Made by a program: the position numbers and the translations under genes. The notes beneath the pieces were generated by a model. It made no database searches and had not been told where the DNA came from. It saw only the letters and a program-made list of their open reading frames with translations. A DNA stretch of 64,000 nucleotides from PALSA-505 sp035308365 (lineage in GTDB: Bacteria; Actinomycetota; Actinomycetes; Streptosporangiales; Streptosporangiaceae): assembly GCA_035308365.1 (NCBI GenBank), contig DATGGU010000134.1, forward strand, positions 5,888 to 69,887. Direction: 5' to 3'. This document shows, one piece after another, positions 15,069-22,843 of the stretch; position 1 is the stretch's first letter; every line of letters starts with the position of its first letter.

Positions 15069-16112
15069 TCAGAGCGTGGCGGAGAGCGCCTTGACCGGCA
15101 TCCGCAGCCTGGTCAGCATGTCGATGTCGTCCTGGGCCGCGCGGCCCAGGGTGGTGAGATAGTTGCCGACGATGATGGCGTTGATCCCGCCGAGCATCCC
15201 CGCCTCGGTACCGAGGTCGCCAAGGGTCAGCTCACGTCCGCCGGCGTAGCGCAGCACGGTCCGGGGCAGCGCCAGCCGGAAGGCCGCGATCGTCCGCAGC
15301 GCATCCGGGCCGGACACGATGGGCCGGTCGGCCAGCGGCGTCCCCGGCCGCGGGTTCAGGAAGTTGAGCGGCACCTCGTGCGGGCCGAGCCCGGCCAGCT
15401 GCACGGCCAGTTCGGCGCGCTGCTCCAGGCTCTCGCCCATCCCGATGATTGCGCCGCAGCACAGCTCCATCCCCACCGACCGGACCAGACTGCACGTGGA
15501 ATGCCGCTCATCCCAGGTGTGCGTGGTCACGACCTGGCCGAAGAACGACCGCGCGGTCTCCAGGTTGTGGTTGTAGCGGTGCACGCCGAGCCCGGCGAGC
15601 TCTCCGGCCTGCGACGGGGTGAGGATGCCGAGTGAGCAGGCGACGTTGATCTCCACAGCTTCTCTGATCGCCTCGACGGCGGTCTTGACCTGGGCCATCA
15701 GCCGCTCGTCCGGCCCGCGGACCGCCGCGACGATACAGAACTCGGTCGCTCCGGTTGCCGCGGTCGCCTTAGCTGCCGCTACGAGTTCGGAAATGTTGAG
15801 ATATACCGAACGAACGGGAGTATCGAAACGCCCGGATTGTGAGCAGAAGTGGCAATCTTCCGGACACCCACCGGTCTTGACGGAAACGATCCCCTCAACC
15901 TCCACATCCGGCCCGCACCACCGCAACCGCACGTCGTGCGCCAGCGCAAGCAGCGCGCCGAGACGTTCGTCCGGCAGCCGCAGGCAGGCGAGCACCTGCG
16001 CCTCGCCGAGGCCGCGTCCGCCGGCGAGCACCTGCTGTCGTGCGATCTCGAGGATGTCATCGGTCACGCTGCTCTCGCGCGCATCGGTGTCCGTCACGCC
16101 GGTGCCTTCCAC
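15069..16112 (-). CDS. bioB: Biotin synthase
   Basis: Radical SAM enzyme inserting sulfur into dethiobiotin. GGCPEDCHFCSQS gives the CxxxCxxC [4Fe-4S] ligands at C83, C87 and C90, followed by family motifs YNHNLETA, GGIIGMGES-like AIIGMGES and NFLNPRPGTPL. The full length of 347 residues fits. Two starts are possible: ATG 16112 (GGAAG upstream) or GTG 16097 (GGAAGG upstream), the latter overlapping the bioD stop as GTGA. It is the last gene of bioF-GntR-bioD-bioB. It probably depends on BsaP, encoded 5 kb away. Confidence 0.93.
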   Translation of the reverse strand: MEGTGVTDTDARESSVTDDILEIARQQVLAGGRGLGEAQVLACLRLPDERLGALLALAHDVRLRWCGPDVEVEGIVSVKTGGCPEDCHFCSQSGRFDTPVRSVYLNISELVAAAKATAATGATEFCIVAAVRGPDERLMAQVKTAVEAIREAVEINVACSLGILTPSQAGELAGLGVHRYNHNLETARSFFGQVVTTHTWDERHSTCSLVRSVGMELCCGAIIGMGESLEQRAELAVQLAGLGPHEVPLNFLNPRPGTPLADRPIVSGPDALRTIAAFRLALPRTVLRYAGGRELTLGDLGTEAGMLGGINAIIVGNYLTTLGRAAQDDIDMLTRLRMPVKALSATL

Positions 16113-16966
16113 ATCAGGGTCTTCCGCTCGGTGCGGGCGACTGCCTCAGTGAATACTGCCGGATCGAACTCGCCGCCGAACTTCGGGGTCAGCCCGGCCC
16201 GCGCCGCCGCCAGGAACTGCGGTGCGGCGGCCATGCCGCAGCCATCGGGCAGCACACCGGCGATGGGGCCGCCGATGATCGCCTCGAAGTCGGCCAGGTT
16301 ACTTCGTTCCGCGAGCCCGGGATCGGCTGGCCAGCGGCCGATCACCAGGCCGGCCAGCGCAAGCCCACGGGCGGCCAGTCCCTCCAGCGTGAGCGCCGTG
16401 TGGTTCAGTGTGCCAAGGCCGGGCTCGGTAACGACCAGGACGCCGGCATCCAGCAGCTTGGCCAGGTCGGCCAGGGTGGTCCCGGCGGGGTCGTAGCGGA
16501 CCAGCAGCCCGCCCGCCCCCTCGACCAGGACGAGGTCCCTGGTTCGTGACAGCTCACCGACATAACCGGCAGCGTCATGCAGATCCAGCGGCGGCAGCCC
16601 CGCAGCGCGCGCGGCGGCCTCGGGCGACAGCGGATCCGGGAACCTGGCCAGCTCATGCAGATCGGTGACCCTCGCGAGGCGGCGCACGACCTCCAGATCG
16701 GCCTCGTCCCCGGCGGACGTCTCCTGGGCTGCCCCGGTGCCCGGGCAAGGTGGGTTCGTGGCTTCGGGCCCGGCCGCCACCGGCTGGGGCTTTTCGCCGG
16801 GCCCGCGAAGCCCGGCCTCAGCGGGTACGCCCGTTTGGGCTGGCTTCACCACCGCGACCCGGGAACCTCGCGTCTTGGCCAGGGCGGCCAGGGCCGCGGT
16901 CACCACTGTCTTTCCGACGCCGGTGCCGGTGCCGGTGACGATCAGGATGCGCTGAGACCTGTTCAA
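16094..16966 (-). CDS. bioD: Dethiobiotin synthetase, start lies inside repeat copy C
   Basis: ATP-dependent carboxylase closing the ureido ring of biotin. The P-loop is VTGTGTGVGKT right at the N-terminus, with VVKPAQTG and VLVEGAGGLLV downstream. An ATG at 17029 exists, but its first 21 codons are antisense to repeat copy C and unlike the family. The TTG at 16966, with GAGG six bases upstream, puts the P-loop nine residues from the start as usual (290 residues). Both that start codon and its ribosome site lie within the repeat element. There is a Pro/Gly-rich insertion around residues 50-75. Confidence 0.85.
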   Translation of the reverse strand: MNRSQRILIVTGTGTGVGKTVVTAALAALAKTRGSRVAVVKPAQTGVPAEAGLRGPGEKPQPVAAGPEATNPPCPGTGAAQETSAGDEADLEVVRRLARVTDLHELARFPDPLSPEAAARAAGLPPLDLHDAAGYVGELSRTRDLVLVEGAGGLLVRYDPAGTTLADLAKLLDAGVLVVTEPGLGTLNHTALTLEGLAARGLALAGLVIGRWPADPGLAERSNLADFEAIIGGPIAGVLPDGCGMAAAPQFLAAARAGLTPKFGGEFDPAVFTEAVARTERKTLMWKAPA

Positions 16967-17028
16967 GACCAGCCTCGCAGGGTTGACTCCAGGTCGGTGA
17001 GATGCAGTAGCCAGCTGAATAAGCCTCA
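16953..17028 (-). repeat. Dispersed inverted-repeat element, copy C, inside the biotin operon
   Basis: A shortened 76-bp copy. On the minus strand it begins TGAGGCTTATTCAG and ends GGTCTTGAACAGGTCTC. The last 59 bases align with copy A without gaps, at roughly two-thirds identity by hand count (shared GCTAC, GACCTGG, GTC, GGCTGG, TTGAA). Its first three bases are the GntR-gene stop codon and its last part carries the bioD start, so it bridges two operon genes. Confidence 0.75.
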
Positions 17029-17790
17029 TTCACTACGGCGCAGCCTGGTCACGAACTTGTACCTGTCGCCGCGGTACCAGGACTGGGCGAACTCGACCGG
17101 CCTGCGGTCCACGTCGAAGGCATGCCGGGACAGCAGCAACAGCGGCAGTCCCACGTCCACGCCGAGCAGCCGCGCGTCCTCGGGTCCGGCCAGCACGGTC
17201 TCGATCGTCTCCTCGGCTTCGGCCAGCCGTACGCCGTAGCTGGCCGAGAGCGTCTCGTACAGCGACGTGTGACGGTCGAGTTGTTTGCGCAGCCCGGGGA
17301 AACGCCGGGCCGGCAGGTGCGAGGTGTCGATGGACATCGGCTCGCCGTCGGCCAGTCTGAGCCGGTGGATGCGGAACGCACGGCCGCCAGTCCTGATGCC
17401 CAGCAGGCCGGCCAGGTGCTCGTCCGCCGTGACATACCCGATCTCCAGGATCGTCGTCTTCGGGTGCAGCCCGTGTGCCCGCATACCCTCGGTGTAGCTG
17501 GCGAGCTCGAGTAGCTGAGCGACCTTGGGCTTGGCCACGAACGTGCCACGGCCCTGGATGCGCAGCAGCCGGCCCTCGATGACCAGCTCGGACAGGGCCT
17601 GCCGGACCGTTGTCCTGGACGTCCCGTACTGCCTGGCCAGCTCCCGCTCGGGTGGTACGGGAGAGCCTGCCTCCATGGCGGCGGTCAGGTCGAGCAGTCG
17701 CTGCTTCACGGCATAGTACTTCGGCAGCGGCCGGCCAGGTTCGTCCGGCGAGCCCGGCCCGGCCGGATCGAGCACCGGCGACGCGGTCAC
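17026..17790 (-). CDS. GntR/HutC-family regulator (UTRA domain) embedded in the biotin operon
   Basis: A 254-residue regulator. The N-terminal winged helix is seen in PPERELARQYGTSRTTVRQALSELVIEGRL and the RIQGRGTFVAKPK wing; a UTRA ligand domain follows, ending in QSWYRGDRYKFVTRL. GTG 17790 overlaps the bioF stop (GTGA) and has GGAAGGAG at good distance. Its place between bioF and bioD suggests a biotin-pathway regulator. Known biotin repressors are BirA, BioQ (TetR) and BioR (a FadR-type GntR in alphaproteobacteria), so this would be different. The ligand is unknown. Confidence 0.85.
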   Translation of the reverse strand: MTASPVLDPAGPGSPDEPGRPLPKYYAVKQRLLDLTAAMEAGSPVPPERELARQYGTSRTTVRQALSELVIEGRLLRIQGRGTFVAKPKVAQLLELASYTEGMRAHGLHPKTTILEIGYVTADEHLAGLLGIRTGGRAFRIHRLRLADGEPMSIDTSHLPARRFPGLRKQLDRHTSLYETLSASYGVRLAEAEETIETVLAGPEDARLLGVDVGLPLLLLSRHAFDVDRRPVEFAQSWYRGDRYKFVTRLRRSE

Positions 17791-19001
17791 AACGATCTCC
17801 TTCCGGCCGACGCACCTACCCGGATGTTCTGGCGCACCGCGGTCAGCGCCAGCGAGATCGCGGCGAAGTCGCGTTCGGTCAGGGTGGCACGGGCTGCGAG
17901 CCGCAGGCAAGAGCTTCCGGCCGGAACCGACGGCGGCCGGAAGCATCCGGCGCGCACTCCATGTTCCGCGCAGGTCCGCTGCGCCCGGACGGCTTCCTCC
18001 GGGCTGCCCAGGATAACGCTGATCACACCGGCGGCCGGACGCGACGCCGGCAACCCCAGCCCACCGGCCAGCTCCGCGATCGCCATCGCATTTTCCCTGG
18101 TTCTGCCGCCAAGATCCGGCTCAGCCTGGATCATCTCCAGTGCGGCCAGCGCCGCGCCGGCGCACGGTGGGGCCAGCCCGGTATCAAAGATGAACGACCG
18201 CCCGATGTCGATGAGTGCCTGGATGACCTCGTCGCTGCCGAGCACGGCGCCGCCCTGGGCGGCCAGGGACTTCGAAAGCGTGACCGTGCGGACCACGTCC
18301 GGCTCACCGGCCAGCCCGGCGGCGCAGACCGCCCCGCGCCCATCCGGGCCGAGCACGCCCAGCGAGTGCGCCTCGTCAACCACCAGAATGGCACCGTATG
18401 CCCGCGCGACCTGGTGCAGATCCACCAGCGGGGCGAGATCGCCGTCCACGGAGAAGACGGCCTCGGTGACCACGAGCGCGGCGGGTTCGGTGCGCCCGGC
18501 CAGTGCGGCGGCCACCGCAGCGACATCGAGGTGCGGAGCCACCTGGACCCGCGCCCGGGACAGCCGGCAGGCATCGATCAGCGACGCATGGTTGGCCGCG
18601 TCCGACACCACAAACCCGCCGGAAATGGAACTGGAGCCAGCGGCCAGCGCGCTGACCAGCGCCGTGACCGTCGCCAGGTTCGCCAGGTAGCCGGAGGAGA
18701 ACACCAGGGCGGCCGGGGCGGCGCAGAACCCAGCCAGGGCACGCTCGAGCCTGGCGTGAAGTTCCGTGCTGCCTGTGACGAGGCGGGAACCCGTGGAGCC
18801 TGTTCCCCACTGCAGCGCAGCAGCGGCGGCCGCCTCGGCGACCAGGGGGTTCCTGGCCAGGCCGAGGTAGTCGTTGGAGGCCAGGTCGACCATGTCATCC
18901 GGGCCGGGGGCGCGCGGTCGCAGTTCGCGGCGCAGGCCCATGGCCGCCCGGGCTGCGGCGGCGGTGCGCAGCATCAGCAGTGGATCGCGCGTGTCGTGCA
19001 T
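17787..19001 (-). CDS. bioF: 8-amino-7-oxononanoate synthase (or related alpha-oxoamine synthase)
   Basis: PLP enzyme joining pimeloyl-ACP/CoA and alanine. Motifs are LASNDYLGLA, GTGSTGSRLVTG, the DEAHSLGVLG aspartate (about 210-216) and the PLP lysine in LSKSLAAQGG (about K244). ATG 19001 gives 404 residues and fits the family start; the frame upstream is open but crosses the operator-like repeats. It is the first gene of the minus-strand biotin operon. No bioA or pimeloyl-synthesis gene was seen in the window. Confidence 0.9.
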   Translation of the reverse strand: MHDTRDPLLMLRTAAAARAAMGLRRELRPRAPGPDDMVDLASNDYLGLARNPLVAEAAAAAALQWGTGSTGSRLVTGSTELHARLERALAGFCAAPAALVFSSGYLANLATVTALVSALAAGSSSISGGFVVSDAANHASLIDACRLSRARVQVAPHLDVAAVAAALAGRTEPAALVVTEAVFSVDGDLAPLVDLHQVARAYGAILVVDEAHSLGVLGPDGRGAVCAAGLAGEPDVVRTVTLSKSLAAQGGAVLGSDEVIQALIDIGRSFIFDTGLAPPCAGAALAALEMIQAEPDLGGRTRENAMAIAELAGGLGLPASRPAAGVISVILGSPEEAVRAQRTCAEHGVRAGCFRPPSVPAGSSCLRLAARATLTERDFAAISLALTAVRQNIRVGASAGRRSL

Positions 19002-19044
19002 GATCGCATATTGCCACCGACCGCCAGGCACCGCAGATGCCGGG

Positions 19045-19078
19045 ATGGTGCACCATCGTGAATGGTGCAGGATCGTAA
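19045..19078. promoter_or_regulatory. Tandem 17-bp operator-like repeats between bioF and the sensor kinase
   Basis: ATGGTGCACCATCGTGA (19045-19061) is followed directly by ATGGTGCAGGATCGTAA (19062-19078). The first contains the perfect palindrome ATGGTGCACCAT. The pair lies 44-77 bp upstream of the bioF start and 29-62 bp upstream of the kinase start, so a bound protein could control both divergent genes. The embedded GntR protein is the obvious candidate; this is inference. Confidence 0.6.
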
Positions 19079-19106
19079 ATAGTCCTGACGACGGGAGTCT
19101 GACCGC

Positions 19107-20750
19107 GTGCCCACCCTTTCCGACCTGGCCAGCCGCCACACCCTGCTCACCGGGGCTGACGTGGAATGGCTGCACGCGCTGGTGTCCGACTGGCAGCTTA
19201 TCGCGGACCTGTCATTCGCCGACCTGATCCTGTGGGCCCAGGTGCGGGACGGGACCGGCTGGCTGGCGATGGCACACATGCGGCCGACCACCGGGCCGAC
19301 GGCGGTTTACGACGACGTGGTCGGGCTCCAGATCAAGGCCGCCCAGCGGCCGCTGCTTGCGGCGGCACTCACCGAGCGGCGGATCTGCCGGGAGGGTGAC
19401 CCGGACTGGACGACCGGCGTGCCGGTGCGGGCGGAGACCATACCGGTCACCAGGGGCGGCAAGGTTATCGCCGTGGTCGAGCGGAACACCAACCTGAACT
19501 CGGCCCGCACGCCCAGCCGGCTGGAGCTTACCTACCTGCGCGGCGCGGACGATCTTGCCAGGATGGTGGCCGAAGGGACGTTTCCGTTCGCCGGGGAGGA
19601 GCCGATACTCGTCAGGTCGCCCCGGGTGGGCGACGGGTTGCTGCGGCTCGGCCGGCTGGGCCGGGTCACCTATGCCAGCCCGAACGCGCTGTCCGCGTTC
19701 CGCAGGCTCGGCCTCACCGCCGACCTGGTGGGGTCCGAGCTGGGACCGGTGACGGCGCGGCTGTGTGCGCCGGACGAGCCGGTCGACGACTCGCTCATGA
19801 TCGTGGCGAGCGGCCGCAGCCCGCGTGAGACCGAGGTCGAGGCGAACGGTTCAGTCGTCCAGTTGCGGGCGATACCGCTGGTCGTCGGCGGATCCCGGAC
19901 CGGGGCGCTCATTCTCGTGCGCGACGTGACCGAGCTGCGGCGGCGCGAGCGCGAGCTGCTGTCCAAGGATGCGATCATCCGGGAGATCCATCACCGGGTG
20001 AAGAACAACCTGCAGACCGTGGCCGCATTGCTCCGGCTGCAGGCCCGCAGGCTGGACGAGCCCGAGGCCCGGGCCGCCCTGTATGAGGCGGTCCGCCGGG
20101 TCGGCTCCATCGCCGTCGTGCACGAGACGCTCTCGCTCACTCCGGACGAGATCGTGGACTTCGACGATATTGCCAGCCGGGTGCTCGCCATGGCCATCGA
20201 GGTCTCCGCGCCCGAGGTGGGTGCGCAGCCCCGGCTCACCGGCACGTTCGGCAGGCTGCCGTCGTCGGTGGCCACCCCGCTGGCCATGGTCTTGACCGAG
20301 CTCCTGCAGAACGCCCTGCAACACGGCCTGGGCCAGAACCGCCTCGGCCAGCAGCGCCCGAACCAGGATCCCCCGAACCAGGATCCCCCAGACCAGCAGC
20401 ACCCAGACCAGCAGCACCCAGACCAGCGGGTGAACGGTCAGCCGGTGGACAACCTCCTGGTCACCGCCACACGGCTGCCGGGCAAGCTGACGGTCACGGT
20501 GGCCGACCGGGGCGCCGGGCTGCCCGAAGGGTTCGATCTTGACTCGTCCAAGAGCCTGGGCCTGCAGATCGTGCGGACGCTGGTGGTGGCGGAACTCGGC
20601 GGCAACCTGGAGATCAGTAACCGGCCGGACGGCGGCGCCCTGGTCGTCGTCGACCTGCCGGTGGAAACGGCTGCCGAAAGGCCAGACGACCCCGGTGCGG
20701 AACGAGACTTATTCAAAACCAGTCCAGCGAACGTGACCCGAGGTTCGTGA
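19107..20750 (+). CDS. pdtaS: PdtaS-like sensor histidine kinase (GAF/PAS, HisKA_2) with a repeat insert
   Basis: A 547-residue cytoplasmic kinase. Residues 1-150 resemble the PdtaS GAF domain, about 165-275 the PAS domain; the phosphoacceptor helix is EIHHRVKNNLQTV (293-305). The ATPase domain has the N-box ELLQNALQHG (398-407) and DRGAGLPEG (467-475). Between them, about residues 408-448 are a Gln/Pro-rich insert made by 15-bp tandem repeats. The last 14 codons come from repeat copy D. PdtaS signals to the RNA-binding antiterminator PdtaR, which is not encoded here. GTG 19107 follows a GGGAG ribosome site. Confidence 0.85.
   Translation: MPTLSDLASRHTLLTGADVEWLHALVSDWQLIADLSFADLILWAQVRDGTGWLAMAHMRPTTGPTAVYDDVVGLQIKAAQRPLLAAALTERRICREGDPDWTTGVPVRAETIPVTRGGKVIAVVERNTNLNSARTPSRLELTYLRGADDLARMVAEGTFPFAGEEPILVRSPRVGDGLLRLGRLGRVTYASPNALSAFRRLGLTADLVGSELGPVTARLCAPDEPVDDSLMIVASGRSPRETEVEANGSVVQLRAIPLVVGGSRTGALILVRDVTELRRRERELLSKDAIIREIHHRVKNNLQTVAALLRLQARRLDEPEARAALYEAVRRVGSIAVVHETLSLTPDEIVDFDDIASRVLAMAIEVSAPEVGAQPRLTGTFGRLPSSVATPLAMVLTELLQNALQHGLGQNRLGQQRPNQDPPNQDPPDQQHPDQQHPDQRVNGQPVDNLLVTATRLPGKLTVTVADRGAGLPEGFDLDSSKSLGLQIVRTLVVAELGGNLEISNRPDGGALVVVDLPVETAAERPDDPGAERDLFKTSPANVTRGS
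20361..20428 (+). repeat. 15-bp tandem repeats inside the kinase gene
   Basis: Two exact copies of GAACCAGGATCCCCC (20361-20390) are followed by two exact copies of AGACCAGCAGCACCC (20391-20420) and a partial third. They encode P/N/Q/D-rich five-residue units without shifting frame, so copy number can vary freely. Confidence 0.85.
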
Positions 20751-20794
20751 GTCGCGGTAGCTGGCCCAGCACCGGTGGTTCTGAATAAGCCTCG
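20703..20794 (-). repeat. Dispersed inverted-repeat element, copy D
   Basis: A 92-bp element with plus-strand ends CGAGACTTATTCAAAACC and GGTTCTGAATAAGCCTCG. Read on the minus strand it matches copy A, including CAGCTACCGCG and CGCTGG. It overlaps the 3' end of the kinase gene and supplies its last residues (DLFKTSPANVTRGS) and stop. Confidence 0.8.
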
Positions 20795-20844
20795 AAGCAC
20801 AGGAGCCGTCGAGTTCCGTCGTCGCGGCGCCCTCGCGAGGGCGC

Positions 20845-21099
20845 TCAGACGTGGGCGCGTGCCCTGATCCTGGTGGTGCGCCGCTTGAGTGCGCGGCGCT
20901 CATCCTCACTCATCCCGCCCCAGACGCCAGCGTCCTGACCGCTCTCTATCGCCCACTGCAGGCACAACTCCATCACCGGGCAGCGCCGGCACACCTGCTT
21001 GGCTTCGTCAATCTGGAGTAGCGCAGGACCAGTGTTGCCTATGGGGAAGAACAGTTCGGGATCCACGTCACGGCAGGCGGCGTGATAGCGCCAGTCCAT
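20845..21099 (-). CDS. whiB1: WhiB1-type iron-sulfur regulator
   Basis: An 84-residue Wbl protein beginning MDWRYHAACRD. The [4Fe-4S] ligands are the Cys in AACRD, the pair in VCRRC and the Cys in MELCLQW; GVWGGMSEDERRALKRR gives the turn and the basic tail. Length and sequence fit WhiB1/WblE, a nitric-oxide-sensitive partner of the primary sigma factor. ATG 21099 has AGGAG eight bases upstream; a GTG nine bases earlier is too close to that site. A CRP-type palindrome lies upstream. Confidence 0.92.
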   Translation of the reverse strand: MDWRYHAACRDVDPELFFPIGNTGPALLQIDEAKQVCRRCPVMELCLQWAIESGQDAGVWGGMSEDERRALKRRTTRIRARAHV

Positions 21100-21156
21100 G
21101 CGGTCCACTCCTCTTCACCGGCGGGTCTTCGCGGGCCCGCCGCCTGGTTCCGTCTT

Positions 21157-21172
21157 TGTGAACATTTTCACG
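21157..21172. promoter_or_regulatory. CRP/cAMP-receptor-type binding site upstream of whiB1
   Basis: TGTGA (21157-21161), six bases, then TCACG (21168-21172) matches the CRP consensus TGTGA-N6-TCACA with one mismatch. It is 58 bp from the whiB1 start. M. tuberculosis whiB1 is known to be controlled by CRP (Rv3676) through such sites. Confidence 0.65.
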
Positions 21173-21379
21173 AGCTAGGTCATATGTCGGGGTCCATCAG
21201 GTTCCCGGCTTGTACTGCGATCTGTGCTGCGCGAGTGGTGATGCGCTGGTCCGAAGTACATGCATCCTCTCGCGATGCATCGTTTCTACTCTTTCAAGCC
21301 GGGACTGCCAGGCGCAAGAGATTAGGTCAACGTTCAGCAGGGTTTTCCATGTCAGATGCGTCACAGCCGGACCACGTAC

Positions 21380-22363
21380 TCAGACGACCACACGCAGCGC
21401 ACGCGGCACCGACCGGAATGCCACGCACTCACGCTCACCCATGTACTCTCCGTCTACCTGCATGGCGATCGGCCTGCTGGATCGCAGGGTGAGTTCGGAT
21501 TCATCATGCAGATTGAGTACGTAGCGCCCTTTCGTCAATTTTCGCCCGTCAGAAAACATCTGGCCCAGCACTCTCATCGTGGAAACGGTCCTCAGCCGGC
21601 GAAGCGCGAAGACGTCGAGGCCGGTGTCGAAGCTGGCCAGTGGTGACGGGTTCACCGGGTGGTTGCCCACGTAGGTCCAGGGTGAGGTGTTGGACACCAC
21701 CCCGAGGAACACGTCGCTGACCGGTGGGCGGCCGGGTCGTTCCAGGGTCAGCGCCGGGCACTTGCGGTCGGTGATGGAGTAGTACTGCCGGATTGTCAGC
21801 CACACGTAAAGCGCGTCCGAGGCTTTGCGCCCACTGGCCCGCAGTCCTTCGATGGCCCGCACCACTTCCGCGTCGATTCCGAGCCCGGCGGAGAATGTAA
21901 AGTACCGGCCGCCGGCCAGCCCGAGCCCGATGCTGCGGGTCCGGCCGCTGGACAGTCCTGCGAGAATATGCCCGGTGGCGTCGATCGGATCCGCCGGCAG
22001 CCCGAGGGAACGGATGAACACGTTGCCATTTCCGCCGGGAATGGAAGCCAGCGCAGGCAGCTTGTCTGCCGTATCACCGTGCGCCGTCACCCCCGCAAGC
22101 CCACGCGAAAGCCCGGGCGACCCGGCGACCGGCGAATTCATCAGGCCGTTGACGGTCTCGTTCACCGTGCCGTCACCACCGAGGGTGACGACAAGGTCCA
22201 GGCCCTCGCGCGCGGCATCCGAGGCGAGCGTGGCGGCGTGTCCCCGGTACCGTGTCTCCACGACTTCCAGCTCGATTTCGGAGGCAAGGGCTCTGACGAG
22301 CACGTCCAGGCGCAGCCTGGAGGTGGACGTGGCCTGGGGGTTGAAGATCAGCAGGGCGCGCAC
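21380..22363 (-). CDS. Diacylglycerol kinase-family lipid kinase
   Basis: A 327-residue DagK/sphingosine-kinase-like protein. VRALLIFNPQATSTS forms the first strand, VVTLGGDGTVNETVNGL the nucleotide loop (GGDGT), and LPALASIPGGNGNVFIRSLGLP the second conserved block. The C-terminal beta domain contains the DGEYMGE segment. GTG 22363 is chosen as the family start although its ribosome site is weak. It phosphorylates a membrane lipid alcohol; substrate not defined. From memory, a lipid kinase also lies between wblE and the sigma factor in Streptomyces. Confidence 0.82.
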   Translation of the reverse strand: MRALLIFNPQATSTSRLRLDVLVRALASEIELEVVETRYRGHAATLASDAAREGLDLVVTLGGDGTVNETVNGLMNSPVAGSPGLSRGLAGVTAHGDTADKLPALASIPGGNGNVFIRSLGLPADPIDATGHILAGLSSGRTRSIGLGLAGGRYFTFSAGLGIDAEVVRAIEGLRASGRKASDALYVWLTIRQYYSITDRKCPALTLERPGRPPVSDVFLGVVSNTSPWTYVGNHPVNPSPLASFDTGLDVFALRRLRTVSTMRVLGQMFSDGRKLTKGRYVLNLHDESELTLRSSRPIAMQVDGEYMGERECVAFRSVPRALRVVV

Positions 22364-22398
22364 GCGCTCAGGGTAGCCAGCCCGAAGGGAGGCGGAAC

Positions 22399-22809
22399 AT
22401 GCGGGATCGCTCCTTTGCCCCGGCCGGAGCGGCCGGCGTGCAGGCGGTCGAGGCCGCCGGGGTGTGCATAGCAACGGTGATCTCGGGCATCGACGCGGCC
22501 TCGGGCAAGTCGTATCAGGTCAGCAGTGGCATCGCGCTCACGGTGATCGGGTTCGGCACCGTGGTGGCGCTCGCCGTCGTCGCCGTGGGACTGGCCAGGA
22601 TACGCAGGTGGAGCTGGACGCCTGCCATGCTCATCCAGCTTTTCACCTTCATCGTGGGAATTTACCTGCTGCAGGGGCACCGGTACGACTGGGGTGGAGC
22701 GGCCGTGGCGCTGGCCATCGGCGCGGCCGTCGCGCTACTCCTGCCGCGCAGCCTGACCGCCTACGGCCGCCGCCCCGCCGAGCCGCCGGCCGCGCGAAAG
22801 GGCAGCTAG
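22399..22809 (+). CDS. Small four-helix membrane protein of unknown function
   Basis: A 136-residue protein with hydrophobic segments at about 13-30, 43-66, 74-92 and 99-117, and a short basic C-tail. ATG 22399 follows GGAGG closely. It is divergent from the lipid kinase and convergent with the SigF-type gene. I recognise it only as a type of conserved actinobacterial membrane protein; no function can be assigned. Confidence 0.7.
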   Translation: MRDRSFAPAGAAGVQAVEAAGVCIATVISGIDAASGKSYQVSSGIALTVIGFGTVVALAVVAVGLARIRRWSWTPAMLIQLFTFIVGIYLLQGHRYDWGGAAVALAIGAAVALLLPRSLTAYGRRPAEPPAARKGS

Positions 22810-22843
22810 CCGGGAAACGCGGCTGACCGGGAAACGCGGCTAG
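22806..22843. terminator. Candidate bidirectional hairpin between convergent genes
   Basis: Arms GCTAGCCG and CGGCTAGC flank two direct copies of CGGGAAACGCGGCT. It sits exactly between the stops of the small membrane protein and the SigF-type gene. No T-run. Confidence 0.4.
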
